A stretch of 44,142 nt of DNA from JACDDK01 sp038198445. GTDB taxonomy: Bacteria; Actinomycetota; Rubrobacteria; Rubrobacterales; Rubrobacteraceae. The position numbers were made by a program, and so were the translations under genes. Location: contig JBBPZZ010000106.1 in assembly GCA_038198445.1 (NCBI GenBank), positions 1 through 44,142 on the forward strand, given 5' to 3'. The first letter of the stretch is position 1; every line of letters begins with the position of its first letter. The notes beneath the pieces are model-generated. The model did no database searches. It saw only the letters and a list, made by a program, of their open reading frames with translations, and was not told where the DNA came from. This document shows positions 31,510 through 39,649 of this stretch, piece after piece.

Positions 31510-34017
31510 ATGTTCGAGAGATTTACAGAGAGAGCCAGAAAAGTGGTGGTTCTGGCCCAGGAAGAAGCCCGTCACTTCAACCACAATTACATCGGAACGG
31601 AGCATTTGCTCCTCGGCCTTCTGCGGGAGGACGAAGGAGTCGCCGCCCGATCTCTCGCTTCGCTCAACGTCACCCTGGACGAGGTGCGCGAGCAGGTGGA
31701 AAGCATCGTCGGTTACGGCGAGGAGGGGACAGGCGGACAGGCGCCGTTTACCCCGCGCTCGAAGAAGGTACTTGAGTTGGCCTTGAGAGAGGCGCTGCAA
31801 CTCGGACACAACTACATCGGCACCGAGCACATCCTGCTCGGGCTGGTGCGCGAGTCCGAGGGTGTCGCGGCGCGGGTTCTCTCAAACCTGGACGTGGATC
31901 CGGATAGGATCCGGCGCCAGGTCGTGCAGCAGCTTGGCGGTGGCCGGTCGCAGCGGGGCCGGGGCGGCGAGGCCGGTGGGCGCGGCGGCGCGGAGGCCAA
32001 GCGCCCCAAGACTCGCCAACTCGACCAGTACGGGCGCAACCTCACGGCTTATGCCGAGGAGGACAAGCTCGACCCGGTCATCGGACGAGGCAAGGAGATA
32101 GAGAGGATCATGCAGATCCTCGTGCGGCGCACCAAGAACAACCCGGTAATTATCGGGGAGCCGGGCGTTGGCAAGACGGCCATCGTCGAGGGATTGGCGG
32201 AGGAGATCGCCGGGGATCGCGTCCCGGACATCCTGGCCGGCAAGGAGGTCTACACCCTGGATCTCGGGGCGCTGGTCGCGGGATCCAAGTACCGCGGCGA
32301 GTTCGAGGAGCGCCTCAAGAAGATAATGAAGGAGATCACCGACCACGGCGATGTAATCCTGTTTATCGACGAGATCCACAACCTCGTCGGAGCCGGAGCC
32401 GCCGAGGGCGCGATAGACGCGGCCTCCATACTGAAGCCGGCGCTGGCGCGGGGTGAGATCCAGGTGATAGGCGCGACCACCACGGACGAGTACCGCAAGT
32501 ACGTGGAGAAGGACAAGGCTCTCGAACGCCGGTTCCAGACCATCCAGGTCGGCGAGCCGTCGGTCGAAGAGACGGAGCTTATCCTGAAGGGTCTGCGGGA
32601 GCGTTACGAGCAGCACCACAAGATCCAGATAACCGACGAAGCTCTGAAGGCCGCGTCCCAGCTAGGCGACCGCTACATCGCTGACCGCTTCTTGCCGGAC
32701 AAGGCTATAGACCTCGTGGACGAGGCCGCATCCAAGATGAGGATCAAGACGATGTCCTCGCCGCCGTACTACAAGGAAGTGGACGACGAGCTTTCGCAGG
32801 TGCGTACCGAGAAGGAGGCCGCCATCGACGGCCAGGAGTTCGAGAAGGCCGCGCGCCTGAGGGACTCCGAGCGCAAGCTCGCCCTGCAGCGCCGCGAACT
32901 CGAAAAGTCCTGGCGCGAGGGTGAGAACGAGGAAGAGCGCGTCTCCATCGGGGAGAATGAGATCGCCGAGATCGTCTCGATGTGGACCGGCATCCCGGTC
33001 AAGAAGATGACCGAGGAGGAGTCCCAGCGGCTCCTGAACATGGAGGAGGCGCTGCACGGCCGCGTCGTCGGGCAGAACGAGTCCATAAAGGCAGTATCCC
33101 GCTCCATCCGGCGTACGATGGCCGGACTCCAGGACCCGAACCGGCCGAGCGGCTCGTTCGTCTTCCTTGGCCCTACAGGCGTCGGCAAGACGGAGCTCGC
33201 GCGGACGCTCGCCGATTACCTCTTCGGCGACCAGAACTCCATGATCCGGCTGGATATGTCCGAGTACATGGAGCGGCACACGGTGTCACGTCTGGTCGGC
33301 TCGCCTCCGGGCTACGTCGGCTACGACGAGGGCGGACAGCTCACCGAGCAGGTGCGGCGCAAGCCCTACAGCGTTGTCCTCTTCGACGAGATCGAGAAGG
33401 CTCACCCGGACGTGTTCAACATCCTGCTCCAGATCCTTGAGGACGGGCAGTTGACCGACGCGCAGGGTAGGCTCGTGAGCTTCAAGAACGTCGTCCTCAT
33501 CATGACCTCCAACGTCGGGGCGCAGACGATCAACAAGACCAAGTCGCTCGGTTTCGGCGGCGACGAGGCCGGACTCTCCTACAAGGAGATGAAGGGCCGG
33601 GTCACGGGCGAGCTACGCAAGATCTTCCGCCCGGAGCTCCTCAACCGGATCGACGAGATCATCGTCTTCCACAAGCTGGAGCGCGAGGACATGCGCCACA
33701 TCATCGAGATCCAGATACAGCGTCTGAGGAAGCAACTCGTCGAGCGCGACGTCACCGTCGAGTTTACGACGGAAGCCCTCGACAAGCTCTCCGAGGCGGG
33801 CTACGACCCGGCATTTGGAGCCAGGCCATTGCGTCGGGTGCTGCAGCGCATGATCGAAGACCCGATGAGCGAGATGATCCTTCGCGGAGAGATCCCCAAC
33901 GGCTCGAAGGTAATCATCGAACCCAACGACATCACCGCCGAAGACGTGGGCGAGGACGAGACCATCGTGGACATCAAAGTCACCCAGCCCAAAGAGATCG
34001 TCAAGGCCGAAAGCTAA
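31510..34017 (+). CDS. clpC: ClpC, ATPase subunit of Clp protease
   Basis: This 835-residue HSP100 protein unfolds substrates for ClpP. In order it has the double Clp N-domain (about 1-145), AAA+ module 1 with G-E-P-G-V-G-K-T (216-223), the coiled-coil M-domain with a UVR-like helix (about 420-475), and AAA+ module 2 with G-P-T-G-V-G-K-T (554-561). V-G-S-P-P-G-Y-V-G-Y follows in module 2, and the C-terminal D2-small domain closes the protein. AGAGGAGG precedes ATG 31510. It is flanked by its own promoter and terminator. McsA/McsB/CtsR, its Firmicute partners, are absent here. Confidence 0.96.
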   Translation: MFERFTERARKVVVLAQEEARHFNHNYIGTEHLLLGLLREDEGVAARSLASLNVTLDEVREQVESIVGYGEEGTGGQAPFTPRSKKVLELALREALQLGHNYIGTEHILLGLVRESEGVAARVLSNLDVDPDRIRRQVVQQLGGGRSQRGRGGEAGGRGGAEAKRPKTRQLDQYGRNLTAYAEEDKLDPVIGRGKEIERIMQILVRRTKNNPVIIGEPGVGKTAIVEGLAEEIAGDRVPDILAGKEVYTLDLGALVAGSKYRGEFEERLKKIMKEITDHGDVILFIDEIHNLVGAGAAEGAIDAASILKPALARGEIQVIGATTTDEYRKYVEKDKALERRFQTIQVGEPSVEETELILKGLRERYEQHHKIQITDEALKAASQLGDRYIADRFLPDKAIDLVDEAASKMRIKTMSSPPYYKEVDDELSQVRTEKEAAIDGQEFEKAARLRDSERKLALQRRELEKSWREGENEEERVSIGENEIAEIVSMWTGIPVKKMTEEESQRLLNMEEALHGRVVGQNESIKAVSRSIRRTMAGLQDPNRPSGSFVFLGPTGVGKTELARTLADYLFGDQNSMIRLDMSEYMERHTVSRLVGSPPGYVGYDEGGQLTEQVRRKPYSVVLFDEIEKAHPDVFNILLQILEDGQLTDAQGRLVSFKNVVLIMTSNVGAQTINKTKSLGFGGDEAGLSYKEMKGRVTGELRKIFRPELLNRIDEIIVFHKLEREDMRHIIEIQIQRLRKQLVERDVTVEFTTEALDKLSEAGYDPAFGARPLRRVLQRMIEDPMSEMILRGEIPNGSKVIIEPNDITAEDVGEDETIVDIKVTQPKEIVKAES

Positions 34018-34040
34018 GGAAAACCAAATTAGCTAAATGT

Positions 34041-34075
34041 GGTCGGGGTGCTTTTCGCGCCCCGGCCCTTTCTTT
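34041..34075 (+). terminator. Intrinsic terminator after clpC
   Basis: GGTCGGGGTGC and GCGCCCCGGCC pair (with G-U pairs) around a TTTTC loop and are followed by CTTTCTTT. Confidence 0.75.
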
Positions 34076-34143
34076 GACACTCACGTGCGTAGACAGTAGG
34101 CTGCTTTCCAAGGCACCCAAACAAGATAAGAGAGAATTAAGCT

Positions 34144-35334
34144 GTGCGGAGTCTGGTGATTCCCATACAACTTGCTATTCCCGAAGCGCCTGAGAAATCT
34201 AGCGTAGAGGATAAATCTTGGCTTTTGCGAGCTTTCGCACAGTTTCCAGACGATCATATTCTCTGTTTCGGAGTACCGAGACTCACTAAAGACGAGAGTC
34301 TGCGTCTATTTCCAGAGTTGGCGCCAAAATCCGAGGAAACATTCACACTGGAGCTAGGAGCAGTCCTCCTTGATAGGCTTCCTACATTGAACGGTCAAGT
34401 CGACTATGTCCTTGATGTACCCGATGTTCACAACGACGACTTACAGTTGTGCTTCTCTAATCAGATGGTGCGTCTACGTTATAAAATCGATGACCGCAAC
34501 TGTCACGCTACATGCCCCAGAATGCGCCTTGATGAGGTTACCGCGAAAGATACTGTCTCAGTACCTGAACATGCGCATATCGAGTACATGTCGACTATGG
34601 CGACCTGTCGATTTGACGTCAAAGGAAAAGATGCAGACGAAGCCATAGAAGCGAACATCGAAGAGTGTATTGACAAATTTATCTCAGCACTAAATCGAGT
34701 CGTCAGTTCTCAACTTATGCTCAGGGAAGATGACGAAGGATTCCTTACTCCTGTTTATGATAGAGGCTCTTTTGGTTATCTCTATCTAATGATTCAGGGA
34801 CATGATAAGGACCAAATTGTAGCTCATCGTATAGCTTTGGACGCGCGTCGCGTAGCCCTAAATGTTCGTAACTACGACGAAGCAGAAGCAAGACGATTCC
34901 TCGCATATGTGAACGGCGCTGTCCCAATTGACGACACCTTGAGAATTCTCAAGGCGGCCAAGAGCTATATTGACGCGGGCCTGAACGAATATGCGTTGTT
35001 GCAACTGGCGATAGGCGCAGAAGTAGCGACATCGAGATTCGTCGATCAACTATTAAGAGCTGCTGGTGTTTCTAAGGGCAAGCTCAAAGACATGCAGTCG
35101 GAGATTACATTCAGTCGGATGATCAACATCGATGTCATAGCACTCTGTCCTCCTGGCATGAAGCCTGATCGAGATTTACTCGGATCTATCAATAAGATCC
35201 GTACTTTGCGCAATGACCTTATGCACAGAGCGGATTTCTCAACTTCAACAGCACAACTTCGACAGTGGCATGAAGACACCGAGCGCTATGTTCTGTTCCT
35301 TGAAGAGGTACTCGTGCATCAAGGTTTGAAGTGA
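34144..35334 (+). CDS. Unknown protein with C-terminal HEPN-type RNase motif
   Basis: This 396-residue protein is not recognised as a whole. Near its C-terminus it has R-N-D-L-M-H (356-361), an R-x4-H motif in a helical context, typical of HEPN nuclease domains found in toxin-antitoxin and defence genes. The N-terminal 250 residues are mixed alpha/beta with several Cys and no motif I know. The DNA is AT-richer than the neighbours (34681-34740 is 27/60 G+C), uses rarer codons, and splits the housekeeping run between clpC and radA, so transfer is likely. The GTG start has only a weak ribosome site. No partner antitoxin is visible. Confidence 0.65.
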   Translation: MRSLVIPIQLAIPEAPEKSSVEDKSWLLRAFAQFPDDHILCFGVPRLTKDESLRLFPELAPKSEETFTLELGAVLLDRLPTLNGQVDYVLDVPDVHNDDLQLCFSNQMVRLRYKIDDRNCHATCPRMRLDEVTAKDTVSVPEHAHIEYMSTMATCRFDVKGKDADEAIEANIEECIDKFISALNRVVSSQLMLREDDEGFLTPVYDRGSFGYLYLMIQGHDKDQIVAHRIALDARRVALNVRNYDEAEARRFLAYVNGAVPIDDTLRILKAAKSYIDAGLNEYALLQLAIGAEVATSRFVDQLLRAAGVSKGKLKDMQSEITFSRMINIDVIALCPPGMKPDRDLLGSINKIRTLRNDLMHRADFSTSTAQLRQWHEDTERYVLFLEEVLVHQGLK

Positions 35335-35365
35335 GTTTCTAGTCTTCATCACGTTTCTTATCCCG

Positions 35366-35371
35366 TACAAT
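35366..35371 (+). promoter_or_regulatory. -10 box TACAAT before radA, leaderless-type
   Basis: TACAAT ends six bases before the ATG at 35378; no ribosome site is present. Confidence 0.5.
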
Positions 35372-35377
35372 CAGCAT

Positions 35378-36781
35378 ATGGCTACTAAAACACTCTACGT
35401 CTGCTCTAACTGCGGTCACGAGGAGCCGAAGTGGCTCGGGCGCTGCCCGGACTGCGGGGAGTGGAGCACTATGGTCGAGGAGGCGCGGGAGAGTAAGAAG
35501 GCCGTCGGGTTCGCGGCTCGGGCTTCGGGGGCGAAGCAGGGTTCGGGCCGGGCGGCCGGGAACGTCATGTCCTTGAGCGAGGTGCCGGCCGCCGAGAGTG
35601 AGCATCGGATGGACGCGGGCGTCGGAGAGCTCAACCGGGTGCTTGGCGGGGGGATCGTGCCGGGCTCGATGGTACTCGTCGGGGGGGAGCCGGGGGTCGG
35701 GAAGAGCACGCTGCTGTTGCAGGTGATGGGACATCTCGGGGAGGGTTGTCTGATGATTTCCGGCGAGGAATCGCCGCGGCAGGTGGCTCTCTCCGCGCGT
35801 CGTCTAGGTGTGAACGAGGCTGGTTTCCGGGTGCTCTCGGAGACGGACGTGGACGTTATCGAGGCGACGATTCTTGAGGAACGGCCGGCGGTCGTGGTCG
35901 TTGACTCGATACAGACGCTCTACTCGCCGGAGCTATCGGGTGCGCCGGGCGGTGTGGGGCAGGTGCGGGAGTGCGCGGCGCGTTTGATGCGGCTGGCGAA
36001 GAGCGAGGGGATCGCCGTATTCCTGGTGGGGCACGTCACGAAGGACGGATCCATCGCCGGTCCGCGCGTGCTGGAACATATGGTGGACACGGTGCTCCAG
36101 TTCGAGGGGGACCGGTTCCAGAGCTTCCGGGTGCTTCGGGCGCTGAAGAACCGCTTCGGCTCGACGAACGAAGTCGGAGTCTTCGAGATGACGGGGCGGG
36201 GGATGATGGAGGTCGAGGACCCATCGGCGTTCTTTTTGTCCAACCGCGAGGGCCAGACGCCGCCGGGGGTGGTTACGGTTTGCTTGCTGGAGGGGACGCG
36301 GCCGATGCTGGTCGAGATCGAGAGCCTCGTCGCGCCGAGCCCGCTGGTGAACCCGAGGCGCGTGGCTAATGGGGTAGACACCGGGCGGGTGAACATGCTC
36401 TGCGCGGTGCTCGCCCGGCGGGCCGGACTGAACCTCGGCGGGCAGGACGTGTACGTAAACGTCACGGGTGGAGTGCGGGTTGAGGAGCCTGCGGCGGACC
36501 TCGGCGTGGCGCTGGCTATAGCGTCGGCGATGAGGGACAGGCCGGTCGGGAAAGGGACGGCGTGCTTCGGGGAGGTGGGGCTCACGGGCGACCTGCGTTT
36601 CGTCTCCGGGGCGTCCCGGAGGGTCGGCGAACTGATGAAGATGGGCTTCGGGCGTATAATAAGGCCCGAAGGTGTATCCAGAAGCTCGCCTGGCAGCGAC
36701 TCCAATGGGCGGGCCAAGAGAGAGGCAAACGTGGTAGAGGTCAGTACGTTAGAGGAAGCCGTGGCGGTGGCGCTCCTGTGA
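35378..36781 (+). CDS. radA: DNA repair protein RadA (Sms)
   Basis: This 467-residue protein processes recombination intermediates as a DnaB-like helicase. It has the N-terminal zinc finger (C9, C12, C23, C26), the RecA-like core with G-G-E-P-G-V-G-K-S-T (102-111), the RadA-specific K-N-R-F-G motif (near 268) and the C-terminal Lon-protease-like domain (from about 350). It overlaps disA by 4 bases (GTGA), a common radA-disA pairing. A leaderless-type -10 box precedes it. Confidence 0.96.
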   Translation: MATKTLYVCSNCGHEEPKWLGRCPDCGEWSTMVEEARESKKAVGFAARASGAKQGSGRAAGNVMSLSEVPAAESEHRMDAGVGELNRVLGGGIVPGSMVLVGGEPGVGKSTLLLQVMGHLGEGCLMISGEESPRQVALSARRLGVNEAGFRVLSETDVDVIEATILEERPAVVVVDSIQTLYSPELSGAPGGVGQVRECAARLMRLAKSEGIAVFLVGHVTKDGSIAGPRVLEHMVDTVLQFEGDRFQSFRVLRALKNRFGSTNEVGVFEMTGRGMMEVEDPSAFFLSNREGQTPPGVVTVCLLEGTRPMLVEIESLVAPSPLVNPRRVANGVDTGRVNMLCAVLARRAGLNLGGQDVYVNVTGGVRVEEPAADLGVALAIASAMRDRPVGKGTACFGEVGLTGDLRFVSGASRRVGELMKMGFGRIIRPEGVSRSSPGSDSNGRAKREANVVEVSTLEEAVAVALL

Positions 36782-37860
36782 GCCCGCGGCGGCACTTGCC
36801 CGCGGAGCTTGCGGGCGCCTTGGAGATGGTGGCGCCTGGCGCGGAGATCCGGGAGGCCATAGAGAACATTATTCGGGCCAATAACGGCGCATTGATCGTC
36901 GTCGCCAACCCGGAGAAACTGGAGCGGCTGGGCATGGTCTCGGGTGGTATGAAGGTCGAGTTGGAGTTCGCGGCGATGCGCTTGTACGAGCTTGCGAAGA
37001 TGGACGGTGCGATGGTGGTCTCGCCGGACCTTTCCAAGATTCATTACGCCAACGTGCAGCTCAACCCGGACCCGAAACTGAAGTCCGAGGAGACCGGGAT
37101 GCGTCACCTGACCGGTCACCGCGCCGCCCAACAGACGGGCGATCTTGTGATAGTGGTCTCCGAGCGGCGGCGGGTCGTGAGCCTGTATCAGGGGCCGCAC
37201 GGGCCGCTGGTCCTGGAAGACATCGGGGTCGTTCTCTCAAAGGCCAACTCCGCCATCGCGACCCTGGAGAAGTTCACCCGGAGCCTGCGCGAAGAGGCGC
37301 GGCTCCTCACGATGCACGAGTACGATGGGGCGGTAACGCTGCGCGAGGTCGTTGGCGCGGTGAGCACCTTCGAATACTCGGTTCGCATCGCCGATGAGAT
37401 AGAAGCGTACGTGCGGGAATTGGGCGAGGAAGGACGATTGATCCAAATGCAGCTCGAACAGGCTTTCCACAACGTCCCGGATCAGTATGAAGCTCTTCTC
37501 AAGGACTACGTGTCGGACGAAGTGGACTATAAAGAGGTCCGGGCCGACTTACGAAAGTTTTCCTCCGAGCAACTCTCCGATTCCACGGAAATAATGCGGC
37601 TTTTGGGCTACGGCTCGGTCGGCCAGATAGAAGACTTCTTCGTTCGGCCGAGGGGCTACCGGCAACTCGTGCGCGTGCCGCGGCTTCCGCGTAAGGTCGC
37701 CGATAACCTCGTGCGGGAGTTCGGGTCGCTCGAAGGTCTGCTCGACGCTACCGAGGAAGAGCTGGATGAGGTGGAGGGCGTAGGTCTGGCCCGCGCCCGG
37801 GCTATTCGCCGCGGACTCAAACGGCAGCGCGACCTCGAACTATCGAGCGAGGTGCTCTAA
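36778..37860 (+). CDS. disA: DNA integrity scanning protein DisA, diadenylate cyclase
   Basis: This 360-residue protein makes c-di-AMP from two ATP and is damped by branched DNA. The DAC domain (about 10-150) has N-N-G-A-L-I-V-V near 38-45, M-D-G-A near 80-83 and T-G-M-R-H at 106-110, the ATP-binding motif. A helical spine follows and a C-terminal HhH DNA-binding domain (about 300-350) with E-G-V-G-L-A-R-A-R. The frame opens at 36562 inside radA, but GTG 36778 overlapping the radA stop gives the normal length. RadA is a known regulator of DisA, so coupling makes sense. Confidence 0.95.
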   Translation: MSPRRHLPAELAGALEMVAPGAEIREAIENIIRANNGALIVVANPEKLERLGMVSGGMKVELEFAAMRLYELAKMDGAMVVSPDLSKIHYANVQLNPDPKLKSEETGMRHLTGHRAAQQTGDLVIVVSERRRVVSLYQGPHGPLVLEDIGVVLSKANSAIATLEKFTRSLREEARLLTMHEYDGAVTLREVVGAVSTFEYSVRIADEIEAYVRELGEEGRLIQMQLEQAFHNVPDQYEALLKDYVSDEVDYKEVRADLRKFSSEQLSDSTEIMRLLGYGSVGQIEDFFVRPRGYRQLVRVPRLPRKVADNLVREFGSLEGLLDATEEELDEVEGVGLARARAIRRGLKRQRDLELSSEVL

Positions 37861-38405
37861 TGGCGCAAGGAGAAAAGCAGCTAAACGACGGGATGGAAAG
37901 CGTTCCCCGGGCAGTCTTCAGCGAGGGAGACCTCGTCGTTTATCCTAGTCACGGGGCCGGATGCGTCGCCGGGATCGAGGAGAAGACCATCCTCGGGGAA
38001 GAGCGGCGCTACTACGTCGTGTACATCCCCGAGAGCGAGTTGACCCTCAGCATACCCGCCGATGGGGATACGGGGCTCAGGGCCTGCTCGGACGAGAAGA
38101 GCGTGGTGGAGGCGCTTGCCGCGCTCGAAGACGAAGCGACGGAGATGCCGCCCAACTGGAACCACCGGCTCAAGCACAACCGGGAGAAGATCCGGGGCGG
38201 TGAGATCTCCGAGGTCGCCGAGGTCGTGCGGAACCTGAGCGTCTATGGCGGCGATCACGGTCTCTCGACCGGCGAGCGCAACATGCTCATGAAGGCGCGT
38301 CAGATCCTCATCTCCGAGGTCGCCCTGGTACGCGAGGTGGACGTGCGAAACGCCGAATCGTTGGTGGACGCCGCGCTAAGCAACGGTAGGGACGGGAACG
38401 GGTAA
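37860..38405 (+). CDS. carD: CarD/CdnL-family RNA polymerase-binding regulator
   Basis: This 181-residue protein has the N-terminal RNA polymerase interaction domain (about 20-75; G-D-L-V-V-Y-P-S-H-G-A-G, then Y-Y-V-V-Y-I-P near 55-61) and a helical C-terminal DNA-binding domain (about 90-165) with a Trp (N-W-N-H-R) that wedges open the promoter -10 region. CarD stabilises open complexes, especially at rRNA promoters. Its ATG overlaps the disA stop (TAATG), so radA, disA and carD form one unit. Confidence 0.94.
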   Translation: MAQGEKQLNDGMESVPRAVFSEGDLVVYPSHGAGCVAGIEEKTILGEERRYYVVYIPESELTLSIPADGDTGLRACSDEKSVVEALAALEDEATEMPPNWNHRLKHNREKIRGGEISEVAEVVRNLSVYGGDHGLSTGERNMLMKARQILISEVALVREVDVRNAESLVDAALSNGRDGNG

Positions 38406-38408
38406 ACT
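38403..38408 (+). promoter_or_regulatory. -10 box TAAACT before ispD, leaderless-type
   Basis: TAAACT ends six bases before the ATG at 38415 and overlaps the carD stop codon. Confidence 0.5.
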
Positions 38409-38414
38409 CACTCG

Positions 38415-39155
38415 ATGCAAGGAGCCGCGATCGCCCTCGTGCTCGCCGGTGGGACCGGCAGCCGGATGGGACGACCCAAGCAGTTTATAGACCTGCTCGG
38501 CCGTCCCGCTCTTTATCACACCCTTAAAGCCTTCGACGAGACGCCCGGCATAGACCGCATCTATACCGTTGGGGACCGTGAGAGGATAGAAAGCCTCGTC
38601 TCTGGCGCGGGCATCAGCAAGTACGCCGGCTGCGCCGAGCCCGGAGAGAGCCGCTCCCTCTCCACGAAGAGCGGTCTCGGGCTGTGCGGCGAAGAAGGGG
38701 ATTCGGTCGTCCTGATCCACGACGGCTCCCGCTGCCTAGTTACCCCGGCCCTCATACAACGCGTTCTGGAGACGGCGAGTGGTGATACGGAGGGCGTTAT
38801 CCCAACTCTCCCGGTCTCCGACACCATAAAAGTAGCCGAGAACGGCACCGTATCCGAGACCCTGGACCGGAGCAAGCTCCACGCCACCCAGACCCCGCAG
38901 GCTTTCCGGCTTGGGCTCCTGCGACGCATCTACGCCGCCTCGGAGGAACATCTTCTAACGGCGACCGACGATGCGTCGCTGATCGAACGCAGCGGAGGGC
39001 GGGTCTCGATAGTGCCGGGGGAGAAGACCAACATCAAGCTCACCTCGCCCGAAGACCTAATACTGGCCGAGGCGATCCTGGTCTCCCGTCACGTCAGCCA
39101 TAACGGTGACCGGACAGGCCTCTACCATAACCTCCTGCGGAGGATGCGAAGCTGA
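38415..39155 (+). CDS. ispD: 2-C-methyl-D-erythritol 4-phosphate cytidylyltransferase
   Basis: This 246-residue MEP-pathway enzyme attaches CMP to methylerythritol phosphate. It opens with A-L-V-L-A-G-G-T-G-S-R-M-G-R-P-K-Q-F (7-24), the nucleotide-binding loop, and has I-H-D-G-S-R near 99-104, then V-S-D-T-I-K and A-T-Q-T-P-Q-A-F motifs. It is preceded by a leaderless-type -10 box and followed by ispF, which acts two steps later in the same pathway; the two overlap. Confidence 0.93.
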   Translation: MQGAAIALVLAGGTGSRMGRPKQFIDLLGRPALYHTLKAFDETPGIDRIYTVGDRERIESLVSGAGISKYAGCAEPGESRSLSTKSGLGLCGEEGDSVVLIHDGSRCLVTPALIQRVLETASGDTEGVIPTLPVSDTIKVAENGTVSETLDRSKLHATQTPQAFRLGLLRRIYAASEEHLLTATDDASLIERSGGRVSIVPGEKTNIKLTSPEDLILAEAILVSRHVSHNGDRTGLYHNLLRRMRS

Positions 39156-39649
39156 GCTTCCGGGTGGGGCTCGGCGTGGACGCCCACGCCTTCGCCGGGC
39201 CGGATGAAGACCGGAAGCTCATCCTCGGTGGCGTGAATGTCCCCTTCGAGCGCGGCCTGAGCGGCCACTCCGACGCCGACGTCCTCGCCCACGCCGTGAC
39301 GGACGCGCTGCTCGGCGCCGCCGGCCTGGAAGACATCGGCCACTACTTCCCCGACACCGACGAACGTTACAGGGACGCAGACTCCATACAGCTTCTGCGC
39401 GAGGTTCGGAGTCTCGTTGGTGATTCCTGGAGCGTGGCGAACGTTGACGCGGTCGTAATCTGCGAGCGGCCAAAGGTCCGGGACCACAGAGAAGCCATGC
39501 GCCGAAACCTCGCGGCCGCGCTCGATGTAGACACGTCGCGCGTAACCGTGCGTGGCACGACCACGGAGCGTATGGGGTTCCCCGGCCGGGGTGAGGGCAT
39601 AGCGGCCCAGGCTGTCTGCCTCCTGGAGAGTCGCGACGAAGATGTCTGA
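39152..39649 (+). CDS. ispF: 2-C-methyl-D-erythritol 2,4-cyclodiphosphate synthase
   Basis: This enzyme closes the cyclodiphosphate ring in the MEP pathway. It has the first metal ligands in G-L-G-V-D-A-H (D and H), S-G-H-S-D-A-D-V-L-A-H-A, and a D-I-G-H-Y-F-P-D-T-D segment. The start is unusual: GGAGG at 39139-39143 sits eight bases before CTG 39152, which overlaps the ispD stop as CTGA and gives the complete first strand (S-F-R-V-G-L-G). The conventional alternative is GTG 39164, but it is 20 bases from the ribosome site and removes part of that strand. About 165 residues from CTG. Confidence 0.9.
   Translation: MSFRVGLGVDAHAFAGPDEDRKLILGGVNVPFERGLSGHSDADVLAHAVTDALLGAAGLEDIGHYFPDTDERYRDADSIQLLREVRSLVGDSWSVANVDAVVICERPKVRDHREAMRRNLAAALDVDTSRVTVRGTTTERMGFPGRGEGIAAQAVCLLESRDEDV

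Noticed and set aside
36562..36777. Upstream extension of disA inside radA
   Set aside because: Residues before GTG 36778 are Arg/Gly-rich shadow of radA; DisA homology and the GTGA overlap fix the start at 36778.
35920..37200. Long minus-strand open frame opposite radA and disA
   Set aside because: Antisense to conserved genes with clear motifs; no ribosome site and no family match.
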